A stretch of 34,670 bases of DNA, from positions 1-34,670 of the forward strand of contig JAUNAF010000020.1 of NCBI GenBank assembly GCA_030527715.1, written 5' to 3'. A program made the translations under genes and the position numbers. This stretch comes from Eubacteriales bacterium. Its GTDB lineage: Bacteria > Bacillota > Clostridia > Lachnospirales > Lachnospiraceae. Below are positions 25,109 through 33,354 of the stretch, piece by piece; the first letter of the stretch is position 1; each line of letters starts with the position of its first letter. The notes beneath the pieces are model-generated. The model worked only from the letters and a program-made list of their open reading frames with translations. It searched no databases and was not told the DNA's origin.

Positions 25109-26557
25109 TCAGGCCTGATAAACCAGCGGTACACGGACGGTAAATGTGGTTCCATGTCCTTCCTCACTGAATACTTTGATCATTCCGTTGTGCATCAGGA
25201 TCGCCTGTCTCGTGATTGCAAGACCGAGACCGGTTCCTCCGATCTCTCTGGAATGAGACTTGTCTACACGGTAGAATCTCTCAAAAATATGTTCCTGATC
25301 TTCCTTCGGAATGCCGATGCCGTTGTCCTCCACTTTAATATAGAAGTATTTGTGATCCGTATTGATGGAGAGATGTACCCATCCCCCGTCATTGTTATAC
25401 TTGATCGCATTTTCTACCAGGTTGGACAGCGCCAGCGTAAGCTTCGTCTCATCTACCTCTGCCATGACCGGCTTGTAGCTGTCAAGCACCAGCTCGATCT
25501 CCTTCTTTGCAGCGATCGGGCGCAGACGCTTGAGGATCAGCTCGATCAGCTCATTGATATTTGTCGACTGGATATTGACATCCGATGCCTTTTTATCCAT
25601 CTTGACCAGTGAAAGTAGATCATTGATGATCTTATTCTCACGCTCGATCTCCTCCGCGATATCGGTCATGAACTCCTGATAGAGTTCCACCGGAACATCC
25701 GGCTGCATCAGCAGAGAATCCGCCAGCACCTTCATCGAGGTGATCGGGGTCTTCAGCTCATGTGAGACATTGGATACAAATTCCTGTCTCGAATCATCCA
25801 CCGCCTTCATCCGGGCAAGCATCTGATTGTAGGCTTCCGACATATCTCTGGTCTCTGTGTAATCCAGGATCAGCAGGTCATTTTCCAGAAATCCTCCGCT
25901 GACCTTCTCCAGAGCTGCCGTCACTCTTGCAAACGGCCGTACCAGGATGCGTGAAGAATAGAAGGCCGCGATCAGTACGATCGCGATCAGAGCGATCTGC
26001 AGAAGAAATACTTTCTTGCTGAGCTCGGTCCTGTTCTCCATAATATCCGTAGTCTGGGAGCTGACGACCAGTACTCCCATCAGCTGATTGTTTTTCTTAT
26101 TGTAGACCGGAAGGGACATTTCGATAAAATTGTAGGCTGAGCTCTGTACGGAACTGTACTGTCCGGCCATGCTTTTCATCGCTTCCTTCGTCACCAGATA
26201 TTTCCCGACATCCAGCGCATAGGAATCTTCGATGATCTGATAATCGGTATTGATCACCACCAGCCGTCCGTCATAGAGCTTTGAAAACTGCTCGATCTCC
26301 TCTGACAGCTCTGCCAGCTGCATCTCATCTCCCAGACAGTTCTCCCCGATCTTGACCGCAAGATAGTCCGCCTGATTCTGCATCATCCTGCTTCGCTGCA
26401 GGATCGACTGTTCCTCATAATTCTTCAATATACTCATCTTCATCAGCAGGATCGGGATAATGCTGACCATAAAAAAGATGATAAAAATGCGGAATTGAAG
26501 GCTCTTTAAATAGCGTTCAATTCCGGTCTTTCTGACAAGCTCTTTTATTCGCTTCAT
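25109..26557 (-). CDS. Sensor histidine kinase
   Basis: The 482-residue protein has two membrane helices (about residues 24-40 and 183-199) enclosing an extracellular sensor region. A HAMP-like segment follows, then the phosphoacceptor His266 in SHELKTPITSMKV. The HATPase domain has NLVENAIKYN (N box), VEDNGIGIPKED (G1), FERFYRVD (F) and GGTGLGLAI (G2). It phosphorylates the response regulator encoded immediately upstream. Domain order resembles WalK/ResE-type kinases, without a clear PAS domain. The signal is unknown. AAAGGA precedes the ATG. Confidence 0.93.
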   Translation of the reverse strand: MKRIKELVRKTGIERYLKSLQFRIFIIFFMVSIIPILLMKMSILKNYEEQSILQRSRMMQNQADYLAVKIGENCLGDEMQLAELSEEIEQFSKLYDGRLVVINTDYQIIEDSYALDVGKYLVTKEAMKSMAGQYSSVQSSAYNFIEMSLPVYNKKNNQLMGVLVVSSQTTDIMENRTELSKKVFLLQIALIAIVLIAAFYSSRILVRPFARVTAALEKVSGGFLENDLLILDYTETRDMSEAYNQMLARMKAVDDSRQEFVSNVSHELKTPITSMKVLADSLLMQPDVPVELYQEFMTDIAEEIERENKIINDLLSLVKMDKKASDVNIQSTNINELIELILKRLRPIAAKKEIELVLDSYKPVMAEVDETKLTLALSNLVENAIKYNNDGGWVHLSINTDHKYFYIKVEDNGIGIPKEDQEHIFERFYRVDKSHSREIGGTGLGLAITRQAILMHNGMIKVFSEEGHGTTFTVRVPLVYQA

Positions 26558-26611
26558 TTATTTTTCCTTTGATCTGTTTCCGCCGGCACATCACTGTACC
26601 GCGCTGCGGTA

Positions 26612-27301
26612 TTAATACTGAAAATAGTAACCTACACCCCACTTGGTATGCACGTACTTCGGTTCACTCGGATTGGTCTCCACCTTTTCTCTGAGTCGTC
26701 TGATGTGTACATCTACGGTACGAACATCTCCCGGATAATCCTTGCCCCAGACAAGATCCAGAAGATTCTCTCTGCTGTAGACCTTGTTCGGATTCTGCAC
26801 CAGAAGCTCAAGTACATCAAATTCCTTTGCTGTCAGATCGATCTCCACGCCGCCGATGCTGACTCTGCGGCTGTCGCAGTCCAGGATCAGATCACCGATC
26901 TCAACCACACGGGCTTTTTCCTTCTCAGCTGCCGGTCTTCCGGTACGTCTCATGATGGCTTTGATCCTTGCCTTTACCTCCAGAATATTGAACGGCTTTG
27001 TGATATAATCATCGGCACCGTACTCCAGTCCGAGGATCTTGTCCATGTCATCGCCCTTTGCTGTGAGCATCACTACCGGAACGGAGGAAAACTCACGGAT
27101 CTGCTGGCAGACAGACAATCCGTCAACCTTCGGAAGCATCAGATCCAGCAGGACGATGTCATATTCTTTCTGATGTACCATCTGCAGAGCTTCTTCTCCG
27201 TCATATGCACAGTCAACTTCCATGCCGTCCTGTTCCAGGCTGAAACGGATTCCTTTTACAATCAGTTTTTCATCGTCAACTACTAAAACCTGCTTTGCCA
27301 T
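26612..27301 (-). CDS. OmpR/PhoB-family response regulator
   Basis: The 229-residue protein has a receiver domain with acidic pocket D9-D10-E11, phosphoacceptor Asp53 (VLLDLMLP) and Lys102 (DYITKPF). A C-terminal winged helix follows with VELTAKEF-like DLTAKEFDVLELLVQNP and GDVRTVDVHIRRLREKVE. It resembles WalR/YycF-type regulators but the exact regulon cannot be inferred. AAGGAG precedes the ATG, 18 nt after the comEA stop, so comEA, this regulator, its kinase and the GerMN lipoprotein are probably one operon. Confidence 0.94.
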   Translation of the reverse strand: MAKQVLVVDDEKLIVKGIRFSLEQDGMEVDCAYDGEEALQMVHQKEYDIVLLDLMLPKVDGLSVCQQIREFSSVPVVMLTAKGDDMDKILGLEYGADDYITKPFNILEVKARIKAIMRRTGRPAAEKEKARVVEIGDLILDCDSRRVSIGGVEIDLTAKEFDVLELLVQNPNKVYSRENLLDLVWGKDYPGDVRTVDVHIRRLREKVETNPSEPKYVHTKWGVGYYFQY

Positions 27302-27319
27302 TATTTTCTCCTTATATAT

Positions 27320-27967
27320 TTAAACTGCAATCCTGTCCTTGATTTTCTGAAAGGTTGCCTCTTTGATCCCGTTGACCTTCATGATCTCTTCAATACTTGA
27401 GAAACCGCCGTTCGCACTGCGGTATGCGAGAATCTCCTCCGCACGGACCTCTCCGATTCCCGGCAGGCTGCAGAGCTGCTCTTTGTCTGCCGTATTCAGA
27501 TTGATCTTTCCATCCATCTCCGGATCTTTGGAATCTGAACTGAGTCCCTGCTCAGAAGCAGAAAGCGGAATCCCGCTCTTCTCCAATTCGGAAGTTTCCT
27601 CCTGTGTGTAGACTTTGATCTGCATACCATCCTGAAGGATCTGTGCCTGATTGATCACTTCACTGTCTGCATCAAACCGAAAGCCTCCTGCAAGCTCAAT
27701 CGCCTCATACACACGGGCTCCTTCTGTCAGACAGTAGACTCCCGGATGCTTTACTGCGCCGCAGACATCGACATAGATCCGCTTCTCCGAAGCAGTGACC
27801 GGTTCTGAGCTTCTCTCAGTCAGACGCTCTGACCCGCCATCAGTCTTTAAAATCTCCGTCTGTGTTTCAAAAATGAGTTCGTCCTTTTTTCCGCATCCCA
27901 CAAAGATCAGAATACAGAAAAAGAGCGCTGCAACCACTCTCAAACTTCCTTTTCTCAATTTTCTCAA
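27320..27967 (-). CDS. comEA: ComEA-like SLBB and helix-hairpin-helix protein
   Basis: The protein (215 residues) has a hydrophobic N-terminus with Cys25 in FVGC, which may be a lipoprotein or membrane anchor. An SLBB domain follows (RIYVDVCGAVKHPGVYCL, EAIELAGGF), then a C-terminal ComEA helix-hairpin-helix pair (INLNTADKEQLCSLPGIGE). ComEA binds DNA outside the cell for uptake. I chose the TTG at 27967 because AAGGAG lies 10 nt upstream; the longer GTG frame from 28021 has no ribosome binding site and codes a run of arginines. Its partner comEC lies about 7 kb away. Confidence 0.87.
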   Translation of the reverse strand: MRKLRKGSLRVVAALFFCILIFVGCGKKDELIFETQTEILKTDGGSERLTERSSEPVTASEKRIYVDVCGAVKHPGVYCLTEGARVYEAIELAGGFRFDADSEVINQAQILQDGMQIKVYTQEETSELEKSGIPLSASEQGLSSDSKDPEMDGKINLNTADKEQLCSLPGIGEVRAEEILAYRSANGGFSSIEEIMKVNGIKEATFQKIKDRIAV

Positions 27968-28026
27968 TGTGCATAATCTCCTTCGTCGTAATAATCTGAC
28001 GACGGAATCCCCCTTATGCACATATT

Positions 28027-28055
28027 ATTGTAAAGGAATATTTTGAAAATTGCAA
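28027..28055 (-). promoter_or_regulatory. Promoter of the comEA operon
   Basis: On the minus strand TTGCAA (28050-28055) and TACAAT (28027-28032) are separated by 17 nt, directly after the argD stop codon. No terminator is seen between argD and this promoter. Confidence 0.7.
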
Positions 28056-28069
28056 CGTTTTTTTAACAC

Positions 28070-29284
28070 TTAGTTTTTCCTAACTCCGGCAATAGCTCTG
28101 GAAAGCTTCTCTGCCATTTCATCGATATGTTTTTCCTCGATCACAAGCGGCGGAACCAGACGAAGCACATCACTTCCCGCGGAAATGACCAGCAGTCCCT
28201 CCTTCTGTGCCTCAAGAATGATCTGTCCCGGAGTCACACCGTTTCCTACCACGATTCCCTGCATCAGACCGCGTCCTCTTCTCGCAGTCAGGCAGTCATG
28301 CTCTGCAACCAATGCATCCAGCTTCTGCTCAAAATACGGTGCGATCTCGCGGACATGCTCCACGATCTGATCCTTCTCAAAAATGTCCAGCACGCAGCTG
28401 ACTGCTGCAGTTGCAAACGGATTTCCGCCGTAGGTCGTTCCGTGATCTCCCGGAACCAGAGATGCCTTTGCGGTCTTTTCATTCAGCAGAAATGCACCGA
28501 CCGGCACACCGCAGCCAAGTGCTTTTGCCACGGTCATGATGTCCGGCTGAACATCATATGCCTCACAGGCAAACATCTCTCCTGTCCTTCCCATACCGCA
28601 CTGGATCTCATCCAGAATCAGCAGGATATCCTTCTCATCGCAGACTTTTCTGATTCCCTTCAGAAACTCTTCTGTGGCCGGATAGATACCGCCCTCACCC
28701 TGTACCGTTTCAAGAATGATCGCACAGGTATGCTCATTCACCTGTTCCAGAACACTCTGCAGATCATTGTACTCTGCAAATTTTACACCGCCCATCAGCG
28801 GACGGAAAGCCTCCTGATAATGCGCGTTTCCGGTAACGGAAAGTGCTCCGACACTGCGACCGTGGAAAGAATGCTGCATTGCAATGATCTCATGGTCGGT
28901 TCTTCCGTCTTTCAGATATGCGTATTTACGCGCTGCCTTGATCGCACCCTCGATCGCCTCGGTACCGCTGTTGGTGAAGAAGACCTTGCTCATTTTGCTG
29001 GCCTTTACCACCTTCTCTGCAGCGTCCGCAAGCGGAGCACTGTAAAACAGATTCGAAATATGCATTACCTTGTCGATCTGCTCTTTTAAAGCCTCATCAA
29101 ATCCCGGATAATGATATCCGAGCGCATACACTGCGATGCCGGATGCAAAATCCAGATATTCTTTTCCGTCAGTATCCTTCAGATAGACGCCGTCGCCGCT
29201 CTCGATCACGATTGGAAAACGATTGTAGGTGTGCAGTACATACTGCTCCGCCTGGTCCATATAGGAATTCATGCTCTTACTCAT
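28070..29284 (-). CDS. argD: Acetylornithine aminotransferase
   Basis: The 404-residue protein is a class III PLP aminotransferase. It has NSGTEAIEGAIKAARKY, the PLP-contacting HGRSVGALS, ETVQGEGGI, ILDEIQCGMGRTG (Asp225) and the Schiff-base Lys254 in TVAKALGCG. It converts N-acetylglutamate semialdehyde to N-acetylornithine using glutamate. It is last of the argC-GNAT-argJ-argB-argD operon. The first ATG is kept, with AAAGGGG 12 nt upstream. Confidence 0.95.
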   Translation of the reverse strand: MSKSMNSYMDQAEQYVLHTYNRFPIVIESGDGVYLKDTDGKEYLDFASGIAVYALGYHYPGFDEALKEQIDKVMHISNLFYSAPLADAAEKVVKASKMSKVFFTNSGTEAIEGAIKAARKYAYLKDGRTDHEIIAMQHSFHGRSVGALSVTGNAHYQEAFRPLMGGVKFAEYNDLQSVLEQVNEHTCAIILETVQGEGGIYPATEEFLKGIRKVCDEKDILLILDEIQCGMGRTGEMFACEAYDVQPDIMTVAKALGCGVPVGAFLLNEKTAKASLVPGDHGTTYGGNPFATAAVSCVLDIFEKDQIVEHVREIAPYFEQKLDALVAEHDCLTARRGRGLMQGIVVGNGVTPGQIILEAQKEGLLVISAGSDVLRLVPPLVIEEKHIDEMAEKLSRAIAGVRKN

Positions 29285-29332
29285 TGTCGAAATTATCCCC
29301 TTTCCGTCCGTTTCATGACCCGGTCTTCCGGC

Positions 29333-30220
29333 TCAGGCCTTTTTCTTTTTATTTCCGCCTACAATTGCGGTTCCGATACCGCCGTCAGTGAAGAATTCCA
29401 GCAGCAGGCAGTGTGCGATCCTTCCATCCAGAATATGCACTTTTTCTACGCCTGCATTGATCGCATCGATGCAGTTCTGCAGCTTCGGAAGCATTCCTCC
29501 GCCGACATTTCCGCTGTTCAGGAATTCCTTCGCCTCCGGAACGGTCATTGTGGAGATCAGCGTATCCTTGTTGAGCGGATCACGGTATACTCCCTCGATA
29601 TCTGTCAGGAAAGCCAGCTTTGATGCGCCCATTGCCGCTGCGATCGCGCAGGCAGCATCATCTGCATTGATATTATAAGAATGATAATTTTCATCCACAC
29701 CGATCGGGCAGATCACCGGAACAAAATCATTGTCCAGCAGCTTCTGCATAAGCTCCGTATTCACCTCGTTGATCTCGCCGACAAATCCGATATCCTGTCC
29801 CTTGGAAAGTTTTTTGCTCACCCGAAGTGTCGTACCGTCCTTTCCGCTGATACCGATCGCGGAAACACCCAGCTTCTCCATCATGGACACCAGATTCTTA
29901 TTGATTTTGTTTAAGACCATCTCGGCGATCTCCATCGTCGGCTCATCTGTCACACGAAGACCGTTGACAAACTTTGTATTCAGTCCGGCTTTCTCCACCC
30001 ACTTGGTGATTTCCTTGCCGCCGCCGTGTACAACGATCGGGCGGAAGCCGACCAGCTTCAACAGTGCGACATCGCTGATCACACTCTGCTGAAGTGACTG
30101 ATCCACCATCGCACTTCCGCCGTATTTTACAACCATGATATCGCCTCGGAAACGCTGAATGTACGGCAGAGCCTCATTCAGTACGTTCGCCTTTTCCAGC
30201 CAGTTTTCCATATCTCCCAT
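29333..30220 (-). CDS. argB: Acetylglutamate kinase
   Basis: The 295-residue amino-acid kinase has [30 protein letters not shown] and [13 protein letters not shown] near the N-acetylglutamate and ATP sites, and [19 protein letters not shown] near the C-terminus. It phosphorylates N-acetylglutamate in the second step of arginine synthesis. The arginine-sensitive form has an N-terminal helix like the one here ([20 protein letters not shown]), so feedback inhibition by arginine is likely. The ATG at 30220 lies 8 nt after AAAGGAG; a longer frame is rejected. Confidence 0.95.
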   Translation of the reverse strand: MGDMENWLEKANVLNEALPYIQRFRGDIMVVKYGGSAMVDQSLQQSVISDVALLKLVGFRPIVVHGGGKEITKWVEKAGLNTKFVNGLRVTDEPTMEIAEMVLNKINKNLVSMMEKLGVSAIGISGKDGTTLRVSKKLSKGQDIGFVGEINEVNTELMQKLLDNDFVPVICPIGVDENYHSYNINADDAACAIAAAMGASKLAFLTDIEGVYRDPLNKDTLISTMTVPEAKEFLNSGNVGGGMLPKLQNCIDAINAGVEKVHILDGRIAHCLLLEFFTDGGIGTAIVGGNKKKKA

Positions 30221-30268
30221 GTTCGTTTCTCCTTTGTCAGTACTCATTATCAGCTTCTTCTGTTTATC

Positions 30269-31492
30269 TTATGAACGATAATCTGCGTTGATCTTCACAT
30301 AATCATAGGTCAGATCACAGCCCCAGGCAGTTGCGGATGCATTGCCCATCTTGACATCTGCGATCACGATAACCTCTTCCTCGGAAAGGATCTTTGTAGC
30401 GACCTCCTCGCTGTAATCCACAGCCACACCATTCTCAATGATCTTCTGGCTGCCTGCGGCACTTTCAAAGGTAAGGTCCACTTTTTCCGGATCGAACTGT
30501 GCACCGGAATATCCCATAGCACAGAGGATTCTGCCCCAGTTTGCATCATGTCCGTAGATCGCAGCCTTCGTCAGACTGGAGGTGACTACGGATTTGGAAA
30601 GCGTCACAGCCTGCTCCTTGGACTCTGCACCGATCACCTTTACCGTGAACAGTGCGGTTGCACCCTCACCGTCTCCAGCGATCTTTCTTGCCAGTGTCGT
30701 ATTTACAAAATTCAGTGCTGCGAGGAAGGTCTGATAATCCTCTCCATCCTCTGTGATCTCCGGGTTTCCTGCCAGGCCGTTCGCCAGCAGAAGCACGGTA
30801 TCGTTTGTGGACGTATCACCGTCTACGGATACCATGTTGTAGGTATCGCAGACATCTGTGCTCAGCGCTTTCTGCAGCATCTCCTTGGAAATTGCCGCAT
30901 CTGTCGTCACATAGCCAAGCATGGTACACATATTCGGATGAATCATTCCGGATCCCTTGCACATGCCTCCGATCGTCACGGTCTTTCCACCCAGCTCGAT
31001 CTGAACAGCCACCTCTTTTTTTACAGTATCGGTGGTCATGATCGCCTTGGCTGCCTCCGTTCCGCTCTCCAGAGTTCCTGATTTTTTCTCAGCAAGCATG
31101 GAAATACCTGCACAGATACGGTCGATCGGGATCTGCATGCCGATGACACCGGTAGAGCCGACCAGCACTGCATGCTCCGGAATGCCAAGCACCTTTGCCG
31201 CTTCTTTTGCAGTCTCTCTGCAGTAGCCATAGCCCTCCTCACCGGTGCAGGCGTTGGCAATACCGCTGTTGACGATCACCGCCTGTGCATACGGAGCGTT
31301 TTTCACGATCTCCATATCCCATTTTACCGGCGCTGCCTTCACGATGTTGGTGGTGAAAGTACCTGCGGCATTGCACGGCACCTCACTGTAGATCATCGCC
31401 ATGTCTGTACGGTTCTGATATTTGATTCCTGCAGCTGCGGAAGCTGCCTGAAAACCTTTTGCTGCTGTAATTCCTCCGGTAATCTCTTTCAT
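30269..31492 (-). CDS. argJ: Glutamate N-acetyltransferase / ornithine acetyltransferase
   Basis: The 407-residue protein is ArgJ. Autocleavage and catalysis depend on the Thr in NMCTMLGYVTTDA (Thr190), which corresponds to the usual ATML motif. Upstream GGMCKGSGMIHP and downstream DGDTSTNDTVLLLANG are also conserved. It recycles the acetyl group from N-acetylornithine to glutamate. Bifunctional forms can also use acetyl-CoA; the sequence alone does not decide this. It sits between a GNAT gene and argB. Confidence 0.96.
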   Translation of the reverse strand: MKEITGGITAAKGFQAASAAAGIKYQNRTDMAMIYSEVPCNAAGTFTTNIVKAAPVKWDMEIVKNAPYAQAVIVNSGIANACTGEEGYGYCRETAKEAAKVLGIPEHAVLVGSTGVIGMQIPIDRICAGISMLAEKKSGTLESGTEAAKAIMTTDTVKKEVAVQIELGGKTVTIGGMCKGSGMIHPNMCTMLGYVTTDAAISKEMLQKALSTDVCDTYNMVSVDGDTSTNDTVLLLANGLAGNPEITEDGEDYQTFLAALNFVNTTLARKIAGDGEGATALFTVKVIGAESKEQAVTLSKSVVTSSLTKAAIYGHDANWGRILCAMGYSGAQFDPEKVDLTFESAAGSQKIIENGVAVDYSEEVATKILSEEEVIVIADVKMGNASATAWGCDLTYDYVKINADYRS

Positions 31493-31513
31493 AATGTCCC
31501 CTTTACGTCGATC

Positions 31514-31972
31514 TTATTGATTAAATGCCGTAATATTTGCCTCATTCAGTGTGAAATCGTAGTAGTTCAGATCCTCTCGCTTTGTCCATCCGATCTCATT
31601 CCAGAATGCATTTCCGATATCATTGACCGTAAATGCGATCAGGCAGACCTTGTTGATCTCCTCTTTTCGAAGTGCATCCATTGCAAAGACTACCATCGCC
31701 TTGCCGATTCCCTGCTTCCGGTATTCCGGATCCACACAGACATGATACAGACAGCCACGGCGTCCGTCATGCCCGCAGAGAATGCTTCCGACGATCACTC
31801 CGTCACACTCCGCCACAACACTGCAGCCCGGATTGCGTCTTAGAAATCTGTCCACACCTTCTCTGGAATCATCCACACTTCGGATACCGAACCCCCTGAT
31901 CTTCATCCAGAGTGCCCGCACCTGATCGTAGTCTTCGATTTTCATACTGCGAATTATTATCTTTTCTGTCAT
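31514..31972 (-). CDS. GNAT-family N-acetyltransferase inside the arginine operon
   Basis: The 152-residue protein has a GNAT fold. Motif A is YHVCVDPEYRKQGIGKAMV (R/Q-x-x-G-x-G/A form, about residues 75-93), followed by NDIGNAFWNEIGWTKR in motif B. It would transfer an acetyl group from acetyl-CoA to an amine or amino acid. It sits 13 nt after argC and 22 nt before argJ, so it is cotranscribed with them. A role as an extra N-acetylglutamate synthase is possible but unproved; RimI-like protein acetylation or another amine substrate is equally compatible. Confidence 0.85.
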   Translation of the reverse strand: MTEKIIIRSMKIEDYDQVRALWMKIRGFGIRSVDDSREGVDRFLRRNPGCSVVAECDGVIVGSILCGHDGRRGCLYHVCVDPEYRKQGIGKAMVVFAMDALRKEEINKVCLIAFTVNDIGNAFWNEIGWTKREDLNYYDFTLNEANITAFNQ

Positions 31973-31984
31973 ACTGTTTCCTTC

Positions 31985-33025
31985 TTACGGGAACATCGGA
32001 ACCAGATCCAGTCCCTCAGACTCCGGAAGGCCAAAGAGCAGATTCATATTCTGCATAGCCTGTCCAGCCGCTCCCTTTACAAGATTATCCATTGCACCCA
32101 TCATGATCACACGCTTGGTTCTCGGATCGATCTTGAAATTTACATCTACATAGTTGCTGCCCTCCACCCACTTGGTCTGCGGGCAGACATCCTTGTCCAG
32201 TACGCGGACAAATTTTTCATTCTCATAATATTTGTCGTAGGCAGCGCGAACTTCCTCATAGCTGACCTCTTTTTTCAGAGAGGCATAGGCGGTGACCAGA
32301 ATTCCTCTGTTCATCGGCACCAGATGCGGTGTGAAATTGATCATCACCGGCTCGCCAGCTGCATAGGAGAGCTGCTCCTCGATCTCCGGTGTATGTCTGT
32401 GACCGGCAACACCGTAGGCTTTGATATTCTCATTGACCTCACAGTACAGGTTATCCACCTTCGCACCGCGTCCTGCTCCTGAAGTGCCGGACTTCGCATC
32501 GATAATAATGGTGGACGGATCGATCAGTCCCTCTTTCACCAGCGGATAGATCGACAGCGTACTGCAGGTCGGATAGCAGCCCGGATTGGCGATCAGTCTC
32601 GCACCCTTGATCTTCTCACGGTTGATCTCGCAGAGTCCGTATACAGCCTCCGGAATAAACTGTGCTGATTTGTGCTCGATTCCGTACCACTGCTCATATA
32701 CCTCAACATCCTTGATTCGATAATCCGCACTGATGTCGATCACCTTTGCCTTGGAGAGAATTCCTTCATTTAATATAGAAGCAAGATATCCCTGCGGAGT
32801 CGCCGTAAAGATCACATCCACTTCCTCTGCCAGCTGCTCCAGATCATCTGACTTACATACATCCTCTACGATCTGAAACATATTCTGGTAAACCGCTGCA
32901 TACTTCTGATCAATGTAGCTTCTGGATCCGTACCAGCAGATCTCTACATCCTTGTGAGCTGTGAGCAGTCTCACCAGTTCTGCTCCTGCATATCCTGTTG
33001 CTCCGATAATTCCGGCTTTTATCAT
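31985..33025 (-). CDS. argC: N-acetyl-gamma-glutamyl-phosphate reductase
   Basis: The 346-residue protein has the NADPH-binding GIIGATGYAGAELVRLL at the N-terminus and the catalytic Cys150 in ANPGCYPT. GTSGAGRGAK and GHRHTPEIEEQL (active-site His) are further family signatures. It reduces N-acetylglutamyl phosphate to the semialdehyde, the third step of the pathway. It is the first gene of the minus-strand arginine operon and lies under the ArgR-like control region. AAGGA precedes the ATG by 10 nt. Confidence 0.96.
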   Translation of the reverse strand: MIKAGIIGATGYAGAELVRLLTAHKDVEICWYGSRSYIDQKYAAVYQNMFQIVEDVCKSDDLEQLAEEVDVIFTATPQGYLASILNEGILSKAKVIDISADYRIKDVEVYEQWYGIEHKSAQFIPEAVYGLCEINREKIKGARLIANPGCYPTCSTLSIYPLVKEGLIDPSTIIIDAKSGTSGAGRGAKVDNLYCEVNENIKAYGVAGHRHTPEIEEQLSYAAGEPVMINFTPHLVPMNRGILVTAYASLKKEVSYEEVRAAYDKYYENEKFVRVLDKDVCPQTKWVEGSNYVDVNFKIDPRTKRVIMMGAMDNLVKGAAGQAMQNMNLLFGLPESEGLDLVPMFP

Positions 33026-33096
33026 TTCTTTTACATCCTTTCCGGATCTCTATCCTATATAATAATGAAACGTCTGTCTTATCTTACCTTTGAACC

Positions 33097-33125
33097 ATAA
33101 TAAACTCATTCCTTAATTTTTGCAA
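33097..33125 (-). promoter_or_regulatory. Second (proximal) argC promoter
   Basis: On the minus strand TTGCAA (33120-33125) and TATTAT (33097-33102) are separated by 17 nt, about 70 nt before the argC start. It lies downstream of the operator-covered promoter. Confidence 0.6.
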
Positions 33126-33153
33126 GAAAAATACTCTCTCAAAAATGAGATAC

Positions 33154-33187
33154 GCATAATTATACATATATACTGTATATTATGCAA
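33154..33187 (-). promoter_or_regulatory. argC operon promoter overlapped by ArgR-like operator
   Basis: On the minus strand TTGCAT (33182-33187) and a perfect TATAAT (33159-33164) are separated by 17 nt. An imperfect palindrome with outer GCATAAT (33154-33160) and ATTATGC (33179-33185) covers the -35, spacer and -10. The half sites are like those bound by the arginine repressor ArgR/AhrC. Binding would block RNA polymerase, giving repression by arginine. Confidence 0.75.
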
Positions 33188-33223
33188 GCATTTTTTTCAA
33201 TTAATCAGCTGTTTTTCATTAAT

Positions 33224-33241
33224 AATGAATATTTATGTATT
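33224..33241. promoter_or_regulatory. Candidate ArgR box near argG
   Basis: AATGAATATTTATGTATT matches the general ARG-box pattern (TGAAT, four A/T, ATTCA) at most positions. It lies 15 bp upstream of the argG -35 box and could serve as an auxiliary operator. Confidence 0.45.
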
Positions 33242-33256
33242 TTTTGTAATTTTCGC

Positions 33257-33285
33257 TTGCATAATACCATCGGATGATGTATAGT
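33257..33285 (+). promoter_or_regulatory. argG promoter
   Basis: TTGCAT (33257-33262), a 17-nt spacer and TATAGT (33280-33285) lie about 70 nt upstream of the argG start. Its first bases TTGCATAAT repeat the half site seen in the argC operator, so ArgR may contact this promoter too. Confidence 0.75.
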
Positions 33286-33354
33286 ACCTCTTGTGAATAA
33301 ACGATGAATTCGATGCAATTTACGCATCTGGCATTTTTAGAGGAGGATTTTATT

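Noticed and set aside
28127-29089. 320-codon plus-strand frame opposite argD
   Set aside because: argD has all family motifs; the opposite frame is rich in Cys, His and Leu as expected of an antisense shadow.
33138-33152. Short TCTCA/TGAGA hairpin in the argC leader as an attenuator
   Set aside because: The stem is only about five base pairs with no proper T-run directly after it, so it is not convincing as a terminator.
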